This document shows, in pieces, positions 46,079 through 54,559 of a stretch of DNA of 64,000 nt (within the stretch, counting starts at the first letter, position 1; every line of letters starts with the position of its first letter). Below the pieces are notes generated by a model. The model was given only the letters and a program-made list of their open reading frames with translations. It was not told where the DNA came from and did no database searches. The position numbers and the translations under genes were made by a program. The DNA comes from Paenibacillus sp. E222 (GTDB taxonomy: Bacteria; Bacillota; Bacilli; Paenibacillales; Paenibacillaceae), in assembly GCF_013401555.1 (NCBI RefSeq), contig NZ_CP058552.1:6076001-6140000 (forward strand), written 5' to 3'.

Positions 46079-46777
46079 TCAGGCTTCCGGAAGCTTCAGT
46101 CGATCCAGTGCTGCGGATGCAGCCTGTTGCTCGGCTTCCTTTTTGGAACGTCCTGTACCTCTGCCAAGCCGTTCTTGACCCATATGGACCTCGGAGACAA
46201 ACTCCCGTTCATGGGCAGGGCCCCGTTCCTCAACAATACGGTATTCCAGAGCTCCCATATTGTGATGCTGAGTGAGTTCCTGCAATTCCGTTTTGTAATC
46301 GCTCATTTGCAGCTTGCTGCCCAGAACAATTAACGGAAATACATGCTGATCCAGAAATGTCCGGACAGGCGCCAATCCCTGATCCAGATATAATGCACCG
46401 ATGAAAGATTCAAACACATCCGCTAGCAAAGCCGGTCTAGTTCGTCCTCCCGTCAGTTCCTCACCTTTACCAAGAAGTACATACTGCCCAAAACCCAACG
46501 CTTCAGCAAATTTGACGAGGGAAGGCTCGCAGACAATGGATGCCCGCAGCTTAGTTAATTCACCTTCCGGCCGGTTAGGAAACAAGTGATACAAGTATTC
46601 CGACACAGTCAGTTCCAGTACCGCATCGCCCAGAAACTCCAGACGCTCGTTATCCTGATGCTGACTGAACCGGTGTTCGTTTACATAAGAAGCATGGGTA
46701 AACGCTTGTTTTAAAAGCTGCCTGTTGTCAAATTTGATTTGAAGTTTGTGTTGTAACTGCTTCAGATCTTCACTCAA
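46079..46777 (-). CDS. rnc: Ribonuclease III
   Basis: Double-strand-specific endoribonuclease for rRNA and mRNA processing. The catalytic signature [20 protein letters not shown] is at about residues 41-60, and the double-stranded-RNA-binding domain fills the C-terminal third ([14 protein letters not shown]...[20 protein letters not shown]). The frame is open far into fabF, but TTG 46777 (reading [15 protein letters not shown] after the start) follows AAGGGG at 9 nt and gives 232 aa, the expected length. It starts 14 bp after the fabF stop. Confidence 0.94.
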   Translation of the reverse strand: MSEDLKQLQHKLQIKFDNRQLLKQAFTHASYVNEHRFSQHQDNERLEFLGDAVLELTVSEYLYHLFPNRPEGELTKLRASIVCEPSLVKFAEALGFGQYVLLGKGEELTGGRTRPALLADVFESFIGALYLDQGLAPVRTFLDQHVFPLIVLGSKLQMSDYKTELQELTQHHNMGALEYRIVEERGPAHEREFVSEVHMGQERLGRGTGRSKKEAEQQAASAALDRLKLPEA

Positions 46778-46790
46778 ACGAACTAGCCCC

Positions 46791-48029
46791 TTATGCTTCA
46801 AATTTTTTGAGAATAATGGTGGCATTGTGACCGCCGAACCCAAATGAATTGGACATGGCAATATTGACCTTAGTTTGACGTGGAACGTTTGGAACATAAT
46901 CCAGATCACATTCCGGGTCCTGATTTTCCAGGTTGATTGTTGGAGCAAGCGTCTGATGTGTCAGCGACAATCCGCAGATTACGGCTTCCACGCCACCAGC
47001 AGCACCAAGCATATGACCTGTCATCGATTTGGTTGAACTCACCGCAAGCTTGTACGCATGATCACCAAACGCTTTTTTGATCGCAAGCGTTTCGGATCTG
47101 TCACCTACAGGTGTTGATGTACCGTGTGCATTGATATAGTCCACTTCTTCTGGTTCGATTCCCGCATTACGCAGAGCCATCTTCATGCAACGAGCTGCTC
47201 CGTCCGGATCAGGCTCCGTCATGTGATGTGCATCGCCAGTGAGACCGTAACCAATCACTTCGCCATAAATACGAGCACCACGTTTTTGAGCATGCTCAAG
47301 GGATTCAAGGATCAGAACACCCGCGCCCTCGCCCATAACAAACCCGTCACGCTCTGTATCAAAAGGACGGCTCGACTTCGCCGGATCATCATTACGTGTA
47401 GACATGGCACGCATTGCACAGAACCCAGCCAGACCAGTTGGTCTAATGGTTGCTTCCGCACCGCCACAAATCATCGCATCCGCATCACCGTTGGCAATCA
47501 GCTTGAAGGAATCTCCAATGGAGTGTGTTCCTGTAGCACATGCGGTTACCACGTTGATGTTAGGACCTTTCGCCCCGAGAGAAATCGACATTTGGCCAGA
47601 AGCCATGTTGGAGATCATCATCGGAATGAAAAATGGGCTTACGCGTTTAGGACCTTTTTGCAGCAATGCATTATGCTGGTCCTCCCAAGTACCCAATCCA
47701 CCGATACCCGATCCGATGGACACACCGAAACGCTCTGCATCAATGTTCTCGTCAATTTTCAGACCACTGTCTTCAACGGCTTTGAAACCAGCTGCCACAG
47801 CGAACTGAACAAAACGGTCCATTTTACGTGCATCTTTGCGATCCATGTATTCTTCAGGGTTGAAATCCTTGATCTCGGCTGCAATTTGAGTGGTGTATTC
47901 ACTTACATCAAACGCCTCAATCTGAGAGATTCCGGACTTGCCTGCCATTAAACTGCCCCAGAACGTTTCCAAATCTTTTCCGAGCGATGTCATTACGCCC
48001 ATTCCGGTAATTACAACTCTTTGTTTCAA
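46791..48029 (-). CDS. fabF: 3-oxoacyl-ACP synthase II (FabF)
   Basis: Condensing enzyme for fatty acid elongation. The catalytic Cys is in [16 protein letters not shown], the two His in [11 protein letters not shown] and [12 protein letters not shown], and the C-terminal [11 protein letters not shown] is intact. 412 aa is typical. In B. subtilis fabF lies with fabHA elsewhere; here it is inside the fapR cluster after acpP, separated by a 180-bp gap with a hairpin. Confidence 0.97.
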   Translation of the reverse strand: MKQRVVITGMGVMTSLGKDLETFWGSLMAGKSGISQIEAFDVSEYTTQIAAEIKDFNPEEYMDRKDARKMDRFVQFAVAAGFKAVEDSGLKIDENIDAERFGVSIGSGIGGLGTWEDQHNALLQKGPKRVSPFFIPMMISNMASGQMSISLGAKGPNINVVTACATGTHSIGDSFKLIANGDADAMICGGAEATIRPTGLAGFCAMRAMSTRNDDPAKSSRPFDTERDGFVMGEGAGVLILESLEHAQKRGARIYGEVIGYGLTGDAHHMTEPDPDGAARCMKMALRNAGIEPEEVDYINAHGTSTPVGDRSETLAIKKAFGDHAYKLAVSSTKSMTGHMLGAAGGVEAVICGLSLTHQTLAPTINLENQDPECDLDYVPNVPRQTKVNIAMSNSFGFGGHNATIILKKFEA

Positions 48030-48168
48030 ACCGACTCACCTCTATATCGACTGCATTACGCAATTATTTTGTGGGAATATCCGCAAGCAGACGTCTAGCC
48101 AAGCAGGACCCGAAGATCCGTTTGACCAGCGCCGCTTGCGGAATGAGAAAAACCAATGAATGATGAGA

Positions 48169-48200
48169 AGTCCCGCCTGTTCGAAAACAGGTGCGGGACT
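48169..48200. repeat. Hairpin between acpP and fabF
   Basis: AGTCCCGCCTGTT / AACAGGTGCGGGACT with loop CGAA (one bulge). On the minus strand it lies 10 bp after the acpP stop without a T run, so it may protect or attenuate the acpP message and raise acpP expression relative to fabF. Confidence 0.75.
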
Positions 48201-48209
48201 GAATTGACT

Positions 48210-48443
48210 TTAGGTATGAGATTGTATGTAGTTTACAACTTCACCTACGGTCGTAATTTTTTCTGCATCTTCATCAGAGATTTCCAAATCGAATTCATCT
48301 TCCAATTCCATGACCAATTCCACTACATCCAAAGAATCAGCACCCAAATCTTCTTTGAAAGATGCTTCAAGTGTAACTTCAGCTTCGTCTGCGCCCAAGC
48401 GGTCGACGACGATGCGTTTTACACGCTCCAATACATCGGACAT
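48210..48443 (-). CDS. acpP: Acyl carrier protein
   Basis: A 77-aa acidic carrier that holds growing acyl chains on phosphopantetheine. The attachment Ser is in the DSL motif ([21 protein letters not shown]). The frame extends upstream to 48503, but ATG 48443 ([16 protein letters not shown]) has AAGGAGGTGA at the right distance. It follows fabG by about 150 bp; that gap holds a GC-rich hairpin (GGCCGGG / CCCGGCC). Confidence 0.98.
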   Translation of the reverse strand: MSDVLERVKRIVVDRLGADEAEVTLEASFKEDLGADSLDVVELVMELEDEFDLEISDEDAEKITTVGEVVNYIQSHT

Positions 48444-48594
48444 CCGGTTCACCTCCTCCTTGGTATTATACGAGAATCGCAGGCAAAATGCCATAGAAGA
48501 CATATGCGGCTCCCGGCCGGGGAACCCGGCCTTTTTCCGGCATTTCGGATCGTCCAGCGCCTGTTCCCCGACTATTGTTCAAGTCCGGGAAGAA

Positions 48595-49344
48595 TTACAT
48601 GTACATGCCACCATCAACATGCAGTGTCTGCCCTGTCATATAAGATGAAGCTTCTGAAGCCAGGAACGTGACAACACCGGCAATTTCATCCGGCTGGCCC
48701 AGACGGGACAACGGAATACCGTTCAACATGTTGTCCACGATCTCCTGGGACAATTCCTTCGTCATATCGGTCTCAATAAATCCGGGTGCAACGCAGTTAA
48801 CTGTGATGCCGCGGGAGGCAAGCTCACGTGCAGATGCCTTCGTCAAACCGATGACCCCTGCCTTGGCAGCAACATAGTTTGCTTGTCCAGCATTTCCGAG
48901 CACACCCACAACAGAGGAGATATTGATAATTCTACCAGACCGTTGCTTCATCATTGGACGCGTAACCGCCTTAAGACAGTTAAACACTCCTTTGAGATTG
49001 GTTTCGATTACCTGATCAAATTCCTCTTCTTTCATACGCATGATCAGATTATCACGGGTAATTCCAGCATTGTTGACAAGAATATCAACGTTGCCCCACG
49101 CCTCAATCGTAGCTTTGACCATTTGTTCGGCTTCGTCCATCTGGCCCACATTCGCTTGAATCGTAATGGCCTCGACACCTTTGGCACGAATCGCTTCCGC
49201 TACTTCCTCAGCTGCCGCTTGACTGCCCGCATAATTCACGGCCACGTTGGCGCCAGCCTCAGCCAAAGCGAGTGCAATACTACGCCCGATACCACGGGAT
49301 GCACCGGTAACGAGCGCATGTTTACCTTGTAATGGTTTAGACAT
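48595..49344 (-). CDS. fabG: 3-oxoacyl-ACP reductase FabG
   Basis: NADPH-dependent short-chain reductase of fatty acid elongation. The cofactor loop is [19 protein letters not shown], with NNAG at about 90, catalytic Ser in [11 protein letters not shown], and YVAAKAG with Tyr and Lys. The end LHVDGGMYM is typical. ATG 49344 has AAAGGAGG at 7 nt; the frame is open to 49365. 249 aa. It lies between fabD and acpP as in B. subtilis. Confidence 0.97.
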   Translation of the reverse strand: MSKPLQGKHALVTGASRGIGRSIALALAEAGANVAVNYAGSQAAAEEVAEAIRAKGVEAITIQANVGQMDEAEQMVKATIEAWGNVDILVNNAGITRDNLIMRMKEEEFDQVIETNLKGVFNCLKAVTRPMMKQRSGRIINISSVVGVLGNAGQANYVAAKAGVIGLTKASARELASRGITVNCVAPGFIETDMTKELSQEIVDNMLNGIPLSRLGQPDEIAGVVTFLASEASSYMTGQTLHVDGGMYM

Positions 49345-49381
49345 AATCATTCCTCCTTTCCCCAAATCTAATCATGGTTAA

Positions 49382-50314
49382 TCAAATTAGTGCAGCTGCT
49401 GTTGCTTCGAGCGTCTCAAGACTGTTTACATTATACAGTTTAACGGTTTTATCTGTTTTTTTAATCAAACCTGTTAGCACACTGCCAGAGCCAATCTCGA
49501 TAAAGGTATCCACACCTTGCTCAATAAGCCATGTCACACTGTCTTCCCATAAAACCGGAGAATAGACCTGAGCTGTCAATAAATCCTGAACCTTACCGTC
49601 CTCCACAGGTCTTGCAGTCACATTCGCGACTACAGGGACCGACCCAGGTGAGAACGAAACAGTTTTCAATTTCTCAGCCAGCTTCTCTGCTGCATCCTTC
49701 ATTAAGGAAGAATGGAACGGACCGCTTACTTCAAGTGTGATGGCGCGTTTGCCGCCTGCTTCCTTAACCCGTTCAGCGACAGCAGCTACCCCTTCCTTCA
49801 CACCGGAAATCACGATTTGTCCCGGGCAGTTGATGTTGGCAAGTTCAACGGCATGACCACTTTCGGATACGTCCCGGCAAAGCACCCCCAGCGCTTCCCG
49901 ATCCGCACCCAATACCGCCGCCATCGCACCCTGTCCACCAGGAACAGCCTGTTCCATGTATTGACCGCGTGCTCGCACAATGCTTACCGCGTCCGCGAAC
50001 GAAAGAACGCCCGCCGCGACCAGTGCACTGTATTCACCCAGACTGTGTCCGGCCGTATAATCAGGCTGAATTCCTTTTTCTTTAAATGCCTCAAGCAATG
50101 CAATACTTGCTGTCAACAGAGCCGGTTGCGTATTTGATGTCTGTTTCAACTCGGTCTCGGGTCCCTCAAAAACAAGATTGCTCAGCGAGAAACCTAGCGT
50201 TTCATCGGCTGTGCGAAAAATCTCTGTTGCCGCAGGCACAGACTCATACGCGTCCTTGGCCATGCCTACAGTCTGCGATCCCTGTCCGGGAAATACAAAT
50301 GCTATTTTACCCAT
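49382..50314 (-). CDS. fabD: Malonyl-CoA:ACP transacylase FabD
   Basis: Charges ACP with malonate. It starts GKIAFVFPGQGSQTVGMAKD, the nucleophile Ser is in TAGHSLGEYSAL, and the catalytic His is in VSGPFHSSLM. 310 aa. Of two near in-frame ATGs, 50314 is spaced 9 nt from GGGAGAG and 50323 abuts it, so 50314 is preferred. Confidence 0.96.
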   Translation of the reverse strand: MGKIAFVFPGQGSQTVGMAKDAYESVPAATEIFRTADETLGFSLSNLVFEGPETELKQTSNTQPALLTASIALLEAFKEKGIQPDYTAGHSLGEYSALVAAGVLSFADAVSIVRARGQYMEQAVPGGQGAMAAVLGADREALGVLCRDVSESGHAVELANINCPGQIVISGVKEGVAAVAERVKEAGGKRAITLEVSGPFHSSLMKDAAEKLAEKLKTVSFSPGSVPVVANVTARPVEDGKVQDLLTAQVYSPVLWEDSVTWLIEQGVDTFIEIGSGSVLTGLIKKTDKTVKLYNVNSLETLEATAAALI

Positions 50315-50341
50315 CCAATTCATCTCTCCCAGCTGTCTAGT

Positions 50342-51331
50342 TTACCAAATGAGCACCGATGCGCCCCACGTCAATCCGCCGCCGAAACCAACCATAAGCA
50401 CGGTATCTCCGGCTTTCATGCGGCCTTCTTCAGCAGCTTCTACCAGAGCAAGCGGAATGGAGGCTGCAGATGTATTGGCATATTTATCCACGTTGACTAC
50501 AACTTTCTCTTCAGGAAGCTCAAGTCGCTGCATTGCAGATTGGATAATCCGGATATTGGCTTGGTGAGGAACAAACAAATCCACGTCCGTACGTTCCAGA
50601 CCAGCCTTGCGCAGCACTTCGACTGTCGCTGTACCCATCACCCGTACTGCAAATTTAAACACTTCACGGCCATTCATGTAAATGTAATGTTTTTTGTTCT
50701 CAACCGTTTCTACGGATGCAGGCAGACGTGAACCCCCGCCTTCCATTTGAAGCAGGCTTCCGCCTGCACCTTCAGCTCCGAGATCAAATGATTTAAATCC
50801 ACGGCCTTCCGGCACTTCACCAACGATAACCGCACCCGCGCCATCGCCAAACAGCACACAGGTATTACGGTCGGTATAGTCCGTAATGCGAGACAAGCAA
50901 TCTGCACCAATAACAAGTGCATTATTGTACATGCCGCTTTGGATAAAGCTCGTTGCTGTTGCCAGACCGTATACAAAGCCGGAGCAGGCAGCAGACAAGT
51001 CAAATGCCGCAGCACCCTTGGCACCAAGCTTATCTTGCAAAATACAAGCAGTAGAAGGGAAGGAAGAATCCGGTGTAATGGTTGCCACAATAATCAGATC
51101 CAGATCACTGCCAGTCATGCCAGCCGATTCAAGTGCTTTAATAGCTGCCTCGTATGCCAGATCCGAAGTCGCCTGATCCGGTGCAGCGATATGACGCTCC
51201 TTGATCCCTGTACGACTGACAATCCACTCATCATTCGTATCAACCATTTTCTCCAAATCGCTGTTTGTCAAAATTTTCTCTGGTACATATTTACCTGTAC
51301 CGATGACCCCTACCGGGCGCAAATTATTCAT
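50342..51331 (-). CDS. fabH: 3-oxoacyl-ACP synthase III (FabH)
   Basis: Starts fatty acid synthesis by condensing an acyl-CoA primer with malonyl-ACP; in Bacillales FabH selects branched primers. Catalytic Cys in LSAACSGFVYGL, His in VPHQANIRII and Asn in YANTSAASIPLAL are present. Start options are GTG 51343, overlapping the plsX stop by GTGA, and ATG 51331 (MNNLRPVGVIGTGKYVPEK), which fits the family N-terminus better; GGGAAG is about 11 nt before it. 329 aa with the latter. Its location between plsX and fabD differs from B. subtilis. Confidence 0.95.
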   Translation of the reverse strand: MNNLRPVGVIGTGKYVPEKILTNSDLEKMVDTNDEWIVSRTGIKERHIAAPDQATSDLAYEAAIKALESAGMTGSDLDLIIVATITPDSSFPSTACILQDKLGAKGAAAFDLSAACSGFVYGLATATSFIQSGMYNNALVIGADCLSRITDYTDRNTCVLFGDGAGAVIVGEVPEGRGFKSFDLGAEGAGGSLLQMEGGGSRLPASVETVENKKHYIYMNGREVFKFAVRVMGTATVEVLRKAGLERTDVDLFVPHQANIRIIQSAMQRLELPEEKVVVNVDKYANTSAASIPLALVEAAEEGRMKAGDTVLMVGFGGGLTWGASVLIW

Positions 51332-51339
51332 GTCGTCAC

Positions 51340-52335
51340 TCACTTCCCACTAATTTCCTTAGATATGCTCTCCACCAGTTGGTTCTGTACTGCAATCCGT
51401 GCTTGGCGCACAGCATTTTTGATGGCATTGCCATCAGCCGATCCATGACTTTTCACCACAAGTCTGCTCAAACCGAGGAGCGGCGCACCGCCATGCTCGG
51501 TATAATCCAGCTTTCGTTTCAAACCGCGCAGTTCAGGCATAAGCACAGCAGCAGCCAGTTTGCTTTTGAGCGACGATGAGAATTGTTCCTTAAGCAGAGC
51601 AAAAATGGCACCTGCTGTGCCTTCGAGCGATTTGAGCAATATATTTCCGGCAAACCCATCACATACAAGTACATCACACGCACCTGTAAGCACGTCACGG
51701 GCTTCCACGTTACCAACAAAACGAATTGGAAGTTGCTCCAGCAACGGATAGGCATGTTTGGTCAACTCATTCCCCTTACCCGGCTCCGTTCCCACATTGA
51801 GCAGACCCACTCTTGGTGACGCGATCCCCTGCACTTTTTGCCGATACAAGCTTCCCATCAGACCATACTGTGCGAGGTGTTCCGGTTTGGCATCCATATT
51901 CGCGCCGAGATCAAGTGCAAGTACACCCACATCATCGATCGTGGGAATCATGGGTGCAAGCGCCGGGCGCTCAATGCCTTCCATACGGCCTACTACAAGC
52001 AAGCCGGCAGTCATCAATGCTCCGGTATTGCCCGCTGAGATCATGGCGTCTGCTTCACCTTCCTTAAGCATACGCCCCGCAACCACCATGGAGGCATCCT
52101 TCTTGCGACGGACTGCCTTCACCGGTTCATCATCCGAACCGATGACTTCGGAAGCATGCCGAATAGTCAGATTAGCAGGTTTGGCTCCTGACTGACTCAG
52201 AAGAGGTTCCAGCTTGGCTTCATCGCCGACCAGGACGATCTGTGTATCCGCCCATTCCGTAGCCGCGGCGATCGCACCTTCTACTGTTGCCGCAGGGGCA
52301 TTATCGCCTCCCATGGCATCAATGACGATTTTCAT
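51340..52335 (-). CDS. plsX: Phosphate acyltransferase PlsX
   Basis: Converts acyl-ACP to acyl-phosphate for phospholipid synthesis; peripheral membrane protein. It starts MKIVIDAMGGDNAPAATVEG and has MISAGNTGALMTAGLLVVGR and CDGFAGNILLKSLEG, all family markers. 331 aa. It overlaps fapR by 4 bp (ATGA), so regulator and enzyme are coupled. Confidence 0.97.
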   Translation of the reverse strand: MKIVIDAMGGDNAPAATVEGAIAAATEWADTQIVLVGDEAKLEPLLSQSGAKPANLTIRHASEVIGSDDEPVKAVRRKKDASMVVAGRMLKEGEADAMISAGNTGALMTAGLLVVGRMEGIERPALAPMIPTIDDVGVLALDLGANMDAKPEHLAQYGLMGSLYRQKVQGIASPRVGLLNVGTEPGKGNELTKHAYPLLEQLPIRFVGNVEARDVLTGACDVLVCDGFAGNILLKSLEGTAGAIFALLKEQFSSSLKSKLAAAVLMPELRGLKRKLDYTEHGGAPLLGLSRLVVKSHGSADGNAIKNAVRQARIAVQNQLVESISKEISGK

Positions 52336-52934
52336 CCCAAATGACCTCCTTCTACGCTGTCTTCTCCACCTGAACGGTAGATTACAAAGTTGCCTTGAAA
52401 CACCATTTCTTCACCCACATAAGTGAACACTTCCACTTTGGCTTTGCCCTTTTGACCCGAGATCGATCGCACATAAGCCTTCGCAATACATTTCTCAGAC
52501 AAATGGACCGAACGGACAAAACGAATGTCTGCGGAAGCCGTCAAAGCTATCTCGTCGTTAATAACGGCTACAGCCAACGAGTTGGCCTGTGCAAAAACAT
52601 AGTGTCCCCTTGCAATGCCCGTTCTCGAGAATACGTGCTCTTCCTTAATCTCAAACAAGGATATCCCGCTCTTGTCCAGTTGCAGGTCCACAATATCACC
52701 GATAATCTCATGCAGGGGCAAGGAGCGCACCTGATCATAGGAACGCTCCGCCATCAGTTTCATCCGTTCCCGAAGCTCGGGAATCCCAAGCTCCAGTCTG
52801 TCGAGACGAATCGTCTGAATACTTACCTTCAATTGGCGTGTAAGTTCCTGATCCGTCACAAACGGGTTGTCTTCGATCATTTTGGTTAACTGCTGCTGCC
52901 TCTGTCTCTTCGGTACACGTTCGATGCCTGACAC
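52332..52934 (-). CDS. fapR: Fatty acid and phospholipid biosynthesis repressor FapR
   Basis: Malonyl-CoA-responsive repressor of lipid genes. N-terminal DeoR-like helix-turn-helix at about 15-60 (SIQTIRLDRLELGIPELRER), followed by a hot-dog effector domain with EEHVFSRTGIARGHYVFAQANSLAVAVIND (key part GIARGHYVFAQANSLAVA), where malonyl-CoA binds in B. subtilis. 200 aa. The start GTG 52934 lies directly after a G-rich stretch, so initiation may be weak or the start slightly different. It heads the lipid operon; its own operator lies in the promoter. recG, the B. subtilis neighbour, is absent. Confidence 0.95.
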   Translation of the reverse strand: MSGIERVPKRQRQQQLTKMIEDNPFVTDQELTRQLKVSIQTIRLDRLELGIPELRERMKLMAERSYDQVRSLPLHEIIGDIVDLQLDKSGISLFEIKEEHVFSRTGIARGHYVFAQANSLAVAVINDEIALTASADIRFVRSVHLSEKCIAKAYVRSISGQKGKAKVEVFTYVGEEMVFQGNFVIYRSGGEDSVEGGHLG

Positions 52935-53071
52935 CCCCCGCTGTATCGTTTAAGGAACCACCTAATCCGGTCAGTTCAATATATTCTTTCACATTGCTTC
53001 TATAGTTGCATCCCTGTTCAGCAGGGGCGTTCTCACACGAATCATGGTTCATGTTTATGTAACGTCAAATC

Positions 53072-53115
53072 TTAGAACCTGGTACTAAACTATAGTATAT
53101 CTCATCCCGTGTCAA
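53072..53115 (-). promoter_or_regulatory. fapR promoter with FapR operator
   Basis: TTAGAACCTGGTACTAA at 53072-53088 differs by one base from the palindromic FapR box TTAGTACCTGGTACTAA. Directly upstream on the minus strand are TATAGT (53089-53094) and TTGACA (53110-53115), spacer 15 bp. The box thus covers the start of transcription, as in B. subtilis autoregulation. The remaining 5' leader (52935-53071) has no other feature I can support. Confidence 0.85.
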
Positions 53116-53281
53116 AAAGAAAGGCTGGCAGAGCAAAAACAATCCTGCCTTGCAAAGCCCGGCTTCACAGCCCCAAACACAACCTGTAACGAGCCTTACT
53201 AAAATAGTAAAAACGTATATTGAACTTTATTCAAGAAGATAGAATACAGGTAGAAGTAGTCGTTCTTGTGATGTTATAGTT

Positions 53282-53321
53282 TAAAAAAAGTAGCACCTCA
53301 TCGAAATGAAGTGCTACTTAA
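53282..53321 (-). terminator. Terminator after rpmF
   Basis: AAGTAGCACTTCAT / ATGAGGTGCTACTT, loop TTCG, followed by seven T on the minus strand, about 10 bp after the rpmF stop. Confidence 0.95.
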
Positions 53322-53331
53322 TGTCTAGCTA

Positions 53332-53505
53332 TTATTGAGAGATGATCTCTCTTGCTTTGTACGTTCCGCACACTTTGCACACGTGGTGACTAAGTTTAAG
53401 TTCGCCACATTGTTCACATTTCACCATGCCCGGTACAGCCAATTTAAAGTGAGTGCGACGTTTGTCGCGACGCGTCTTGGACGTTCTCCGTTGAGGTACT
53501 GCCAT
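53332..53505 (-). CDS. rpmF: 50S ribosomal protein L32
   Basis: A 57-aa ribosomal protein starting [21 protein letters not shown] with a zinc ribbon of two Cys pairs (CEQCG and CKVCG). The zinc-binding form suggests that a zinc-free paralogue may exist elsewhere. ATG 53505 follows AAGGAGGTG; the frame opens at GTG 53514. It is 65 bp after ylbN, the usual partner. Confidence 0.97.
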   Translation of the reverse strand: MAVPQRRTSKTRRDKRRTHFKLAVPGMVKCEQCGELKLSHHVCKVCGTYKAREIISQ

Positions 53506-53570
53506 TATTCCCACCTCCTTATCAAAATCAACCTTTGCAGGTAGTTGTTACGTTCGATTTTCACTCATGC

Positions 53571-54077
53571 TCATTTAAAAAAATCCTTGAGCCCTGCAAG
53601 CCGCGGATCGATAACTTGGTTATCACAACCGCAGTCACCTTCGTTCAGCTCATGGCCACACTTGGGGCATAACCCTTTGCATGTATCGCTGCATAGCGGT
53701 ATAAACGGAAGATCCAGCAGAAAAGCTTCCTCGGCATAACCTTTCAGATCAACGCTCTCTCCATCCACGTAGAAAGTATCATCGTCTTCGGGCAATTCCT
53801 CTGGCTGTTTCCCCTGCTTGAATTGCTCATGAAAATCAATATGAAAATGTTCATTAATCGGCTTAAGACATCGGGAGCATAACATGTCCACTCCTACTGT
53901 CAGTTTGCCATGAACATCCACAACGTCGCCCTCTCTGTGTTCTGCAGATAAATCCGCAGTCAGCGGGGTAACGGCTGTGATATCCTGTCGGTTAGAAACC
54001 AGTTCCTTGATATCCCACTGTTCATTGAACTGCAGGGGTCGGTCACTGGTAGCCACTTTGCGAAATGGCATTAACAT
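53571..54077 (-). CDS. YceD/DUF177 family protein (YlbN)
   Basis: A 168-aa protein of the DUF177/YceD family, which nearly always precedes rpmF and, by homology to plant relatives, may help 23S rRNA or large-subunit maturation. Two conserved Cys pairs are seen (LCSRCLKPI and CSDTCKGLCPKCGHEL). The start could be ATG 54077 (9 nt from GGAG) or 54071. It has a consensus promoter and a long leader. Confidence 0.9.
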   Translation of the reverse strand: MLMPFRKVATSDRPLQFNEQWDIKELVSNRQDITAVTPLTADLSAEHREGDVVDVHGKLTVGVDMLCSRCLKPINEHFHIDFHEQFKQGKQPEELPEDDDTFYVDGESVDLKGYAEEAFLLDLPFIPLCSDTCKGLCPKCGHELNEGDCGCDNQVIDPRLAGLKDFFK

Positions 54078-54241
54078 TTCCCATCACTCCAAACGAAACC
54101 AATCTCATAATGTAAGTTAAACGCCTTACGACAGTTATACAGGTCAAGCCTGACTCTTGCAACACATCATATTCCTGACTGTATGTATTCTGACGATTCC
54201 TCGTTAAAAGTATTATGAAATTGACTTAACAAACAAAAATC

Positions 54242-54271
54242 ATTATACCGATTTTTCAAGACGTTTGTCAA
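54242..54271 (-). promoter_or_regulatory. Consensus promoter of ylbN-rpmF
   Basis: On the minus strand TTGACA (54266-54271), 18 bp, TATAAT (54242-54247): both hexamers perfect. Transcription would begin near 54235, leaving a leader of about 157 nt in which no classical riboswitch was recognised. Confidence 0.9.
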
Positions 54272-54443
54272 CACTTTTAACTTTACACCCTTTTTGAAAA
54301 TGACGAGCTAATCCGCATTCGATCTCTGAACCATTATAGGCTTACTGTAAGTTAAACTACAAGTCATGCATTTTGAGGGCGTGTTCGGGCTATATCGACC
54401 AGCAGGATTCTTTTCTTTTCCGGTGTATACACTGCGATATGAT

Positions 54444-54473
54444 TTGAACAAAAGCATACCCATGTCCTATTAT
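54444..54473 (+). promoter_or_regulatory. Probable ylbM (tmcAL) promoter
   Basis: Plus-strand TTGAAC (54444-54449), 18 bp, TATTAT (54468-54473), about 85 bp upstream of the start codon. A further TATAAT near 54494 lacks a good -35. The 482-bp divergent region 54078-54559 holds no gene. Confidence 0.55.
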
Positions 54474-54559
54474 GGAACAAGATGAGCTCGTATATAATCG
54501 GGCTAGGAGTGAATGATTAAACCGCCATTGAATATTTACCGAAAGGAGCGCGTTCTCAT

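Noticed and set aside
46778..46948. N-terminal extension of rnc inside fabF
   Set aside because: No family similarity; TTG 46777 behind AAGGGG gives the normal RNase III length.
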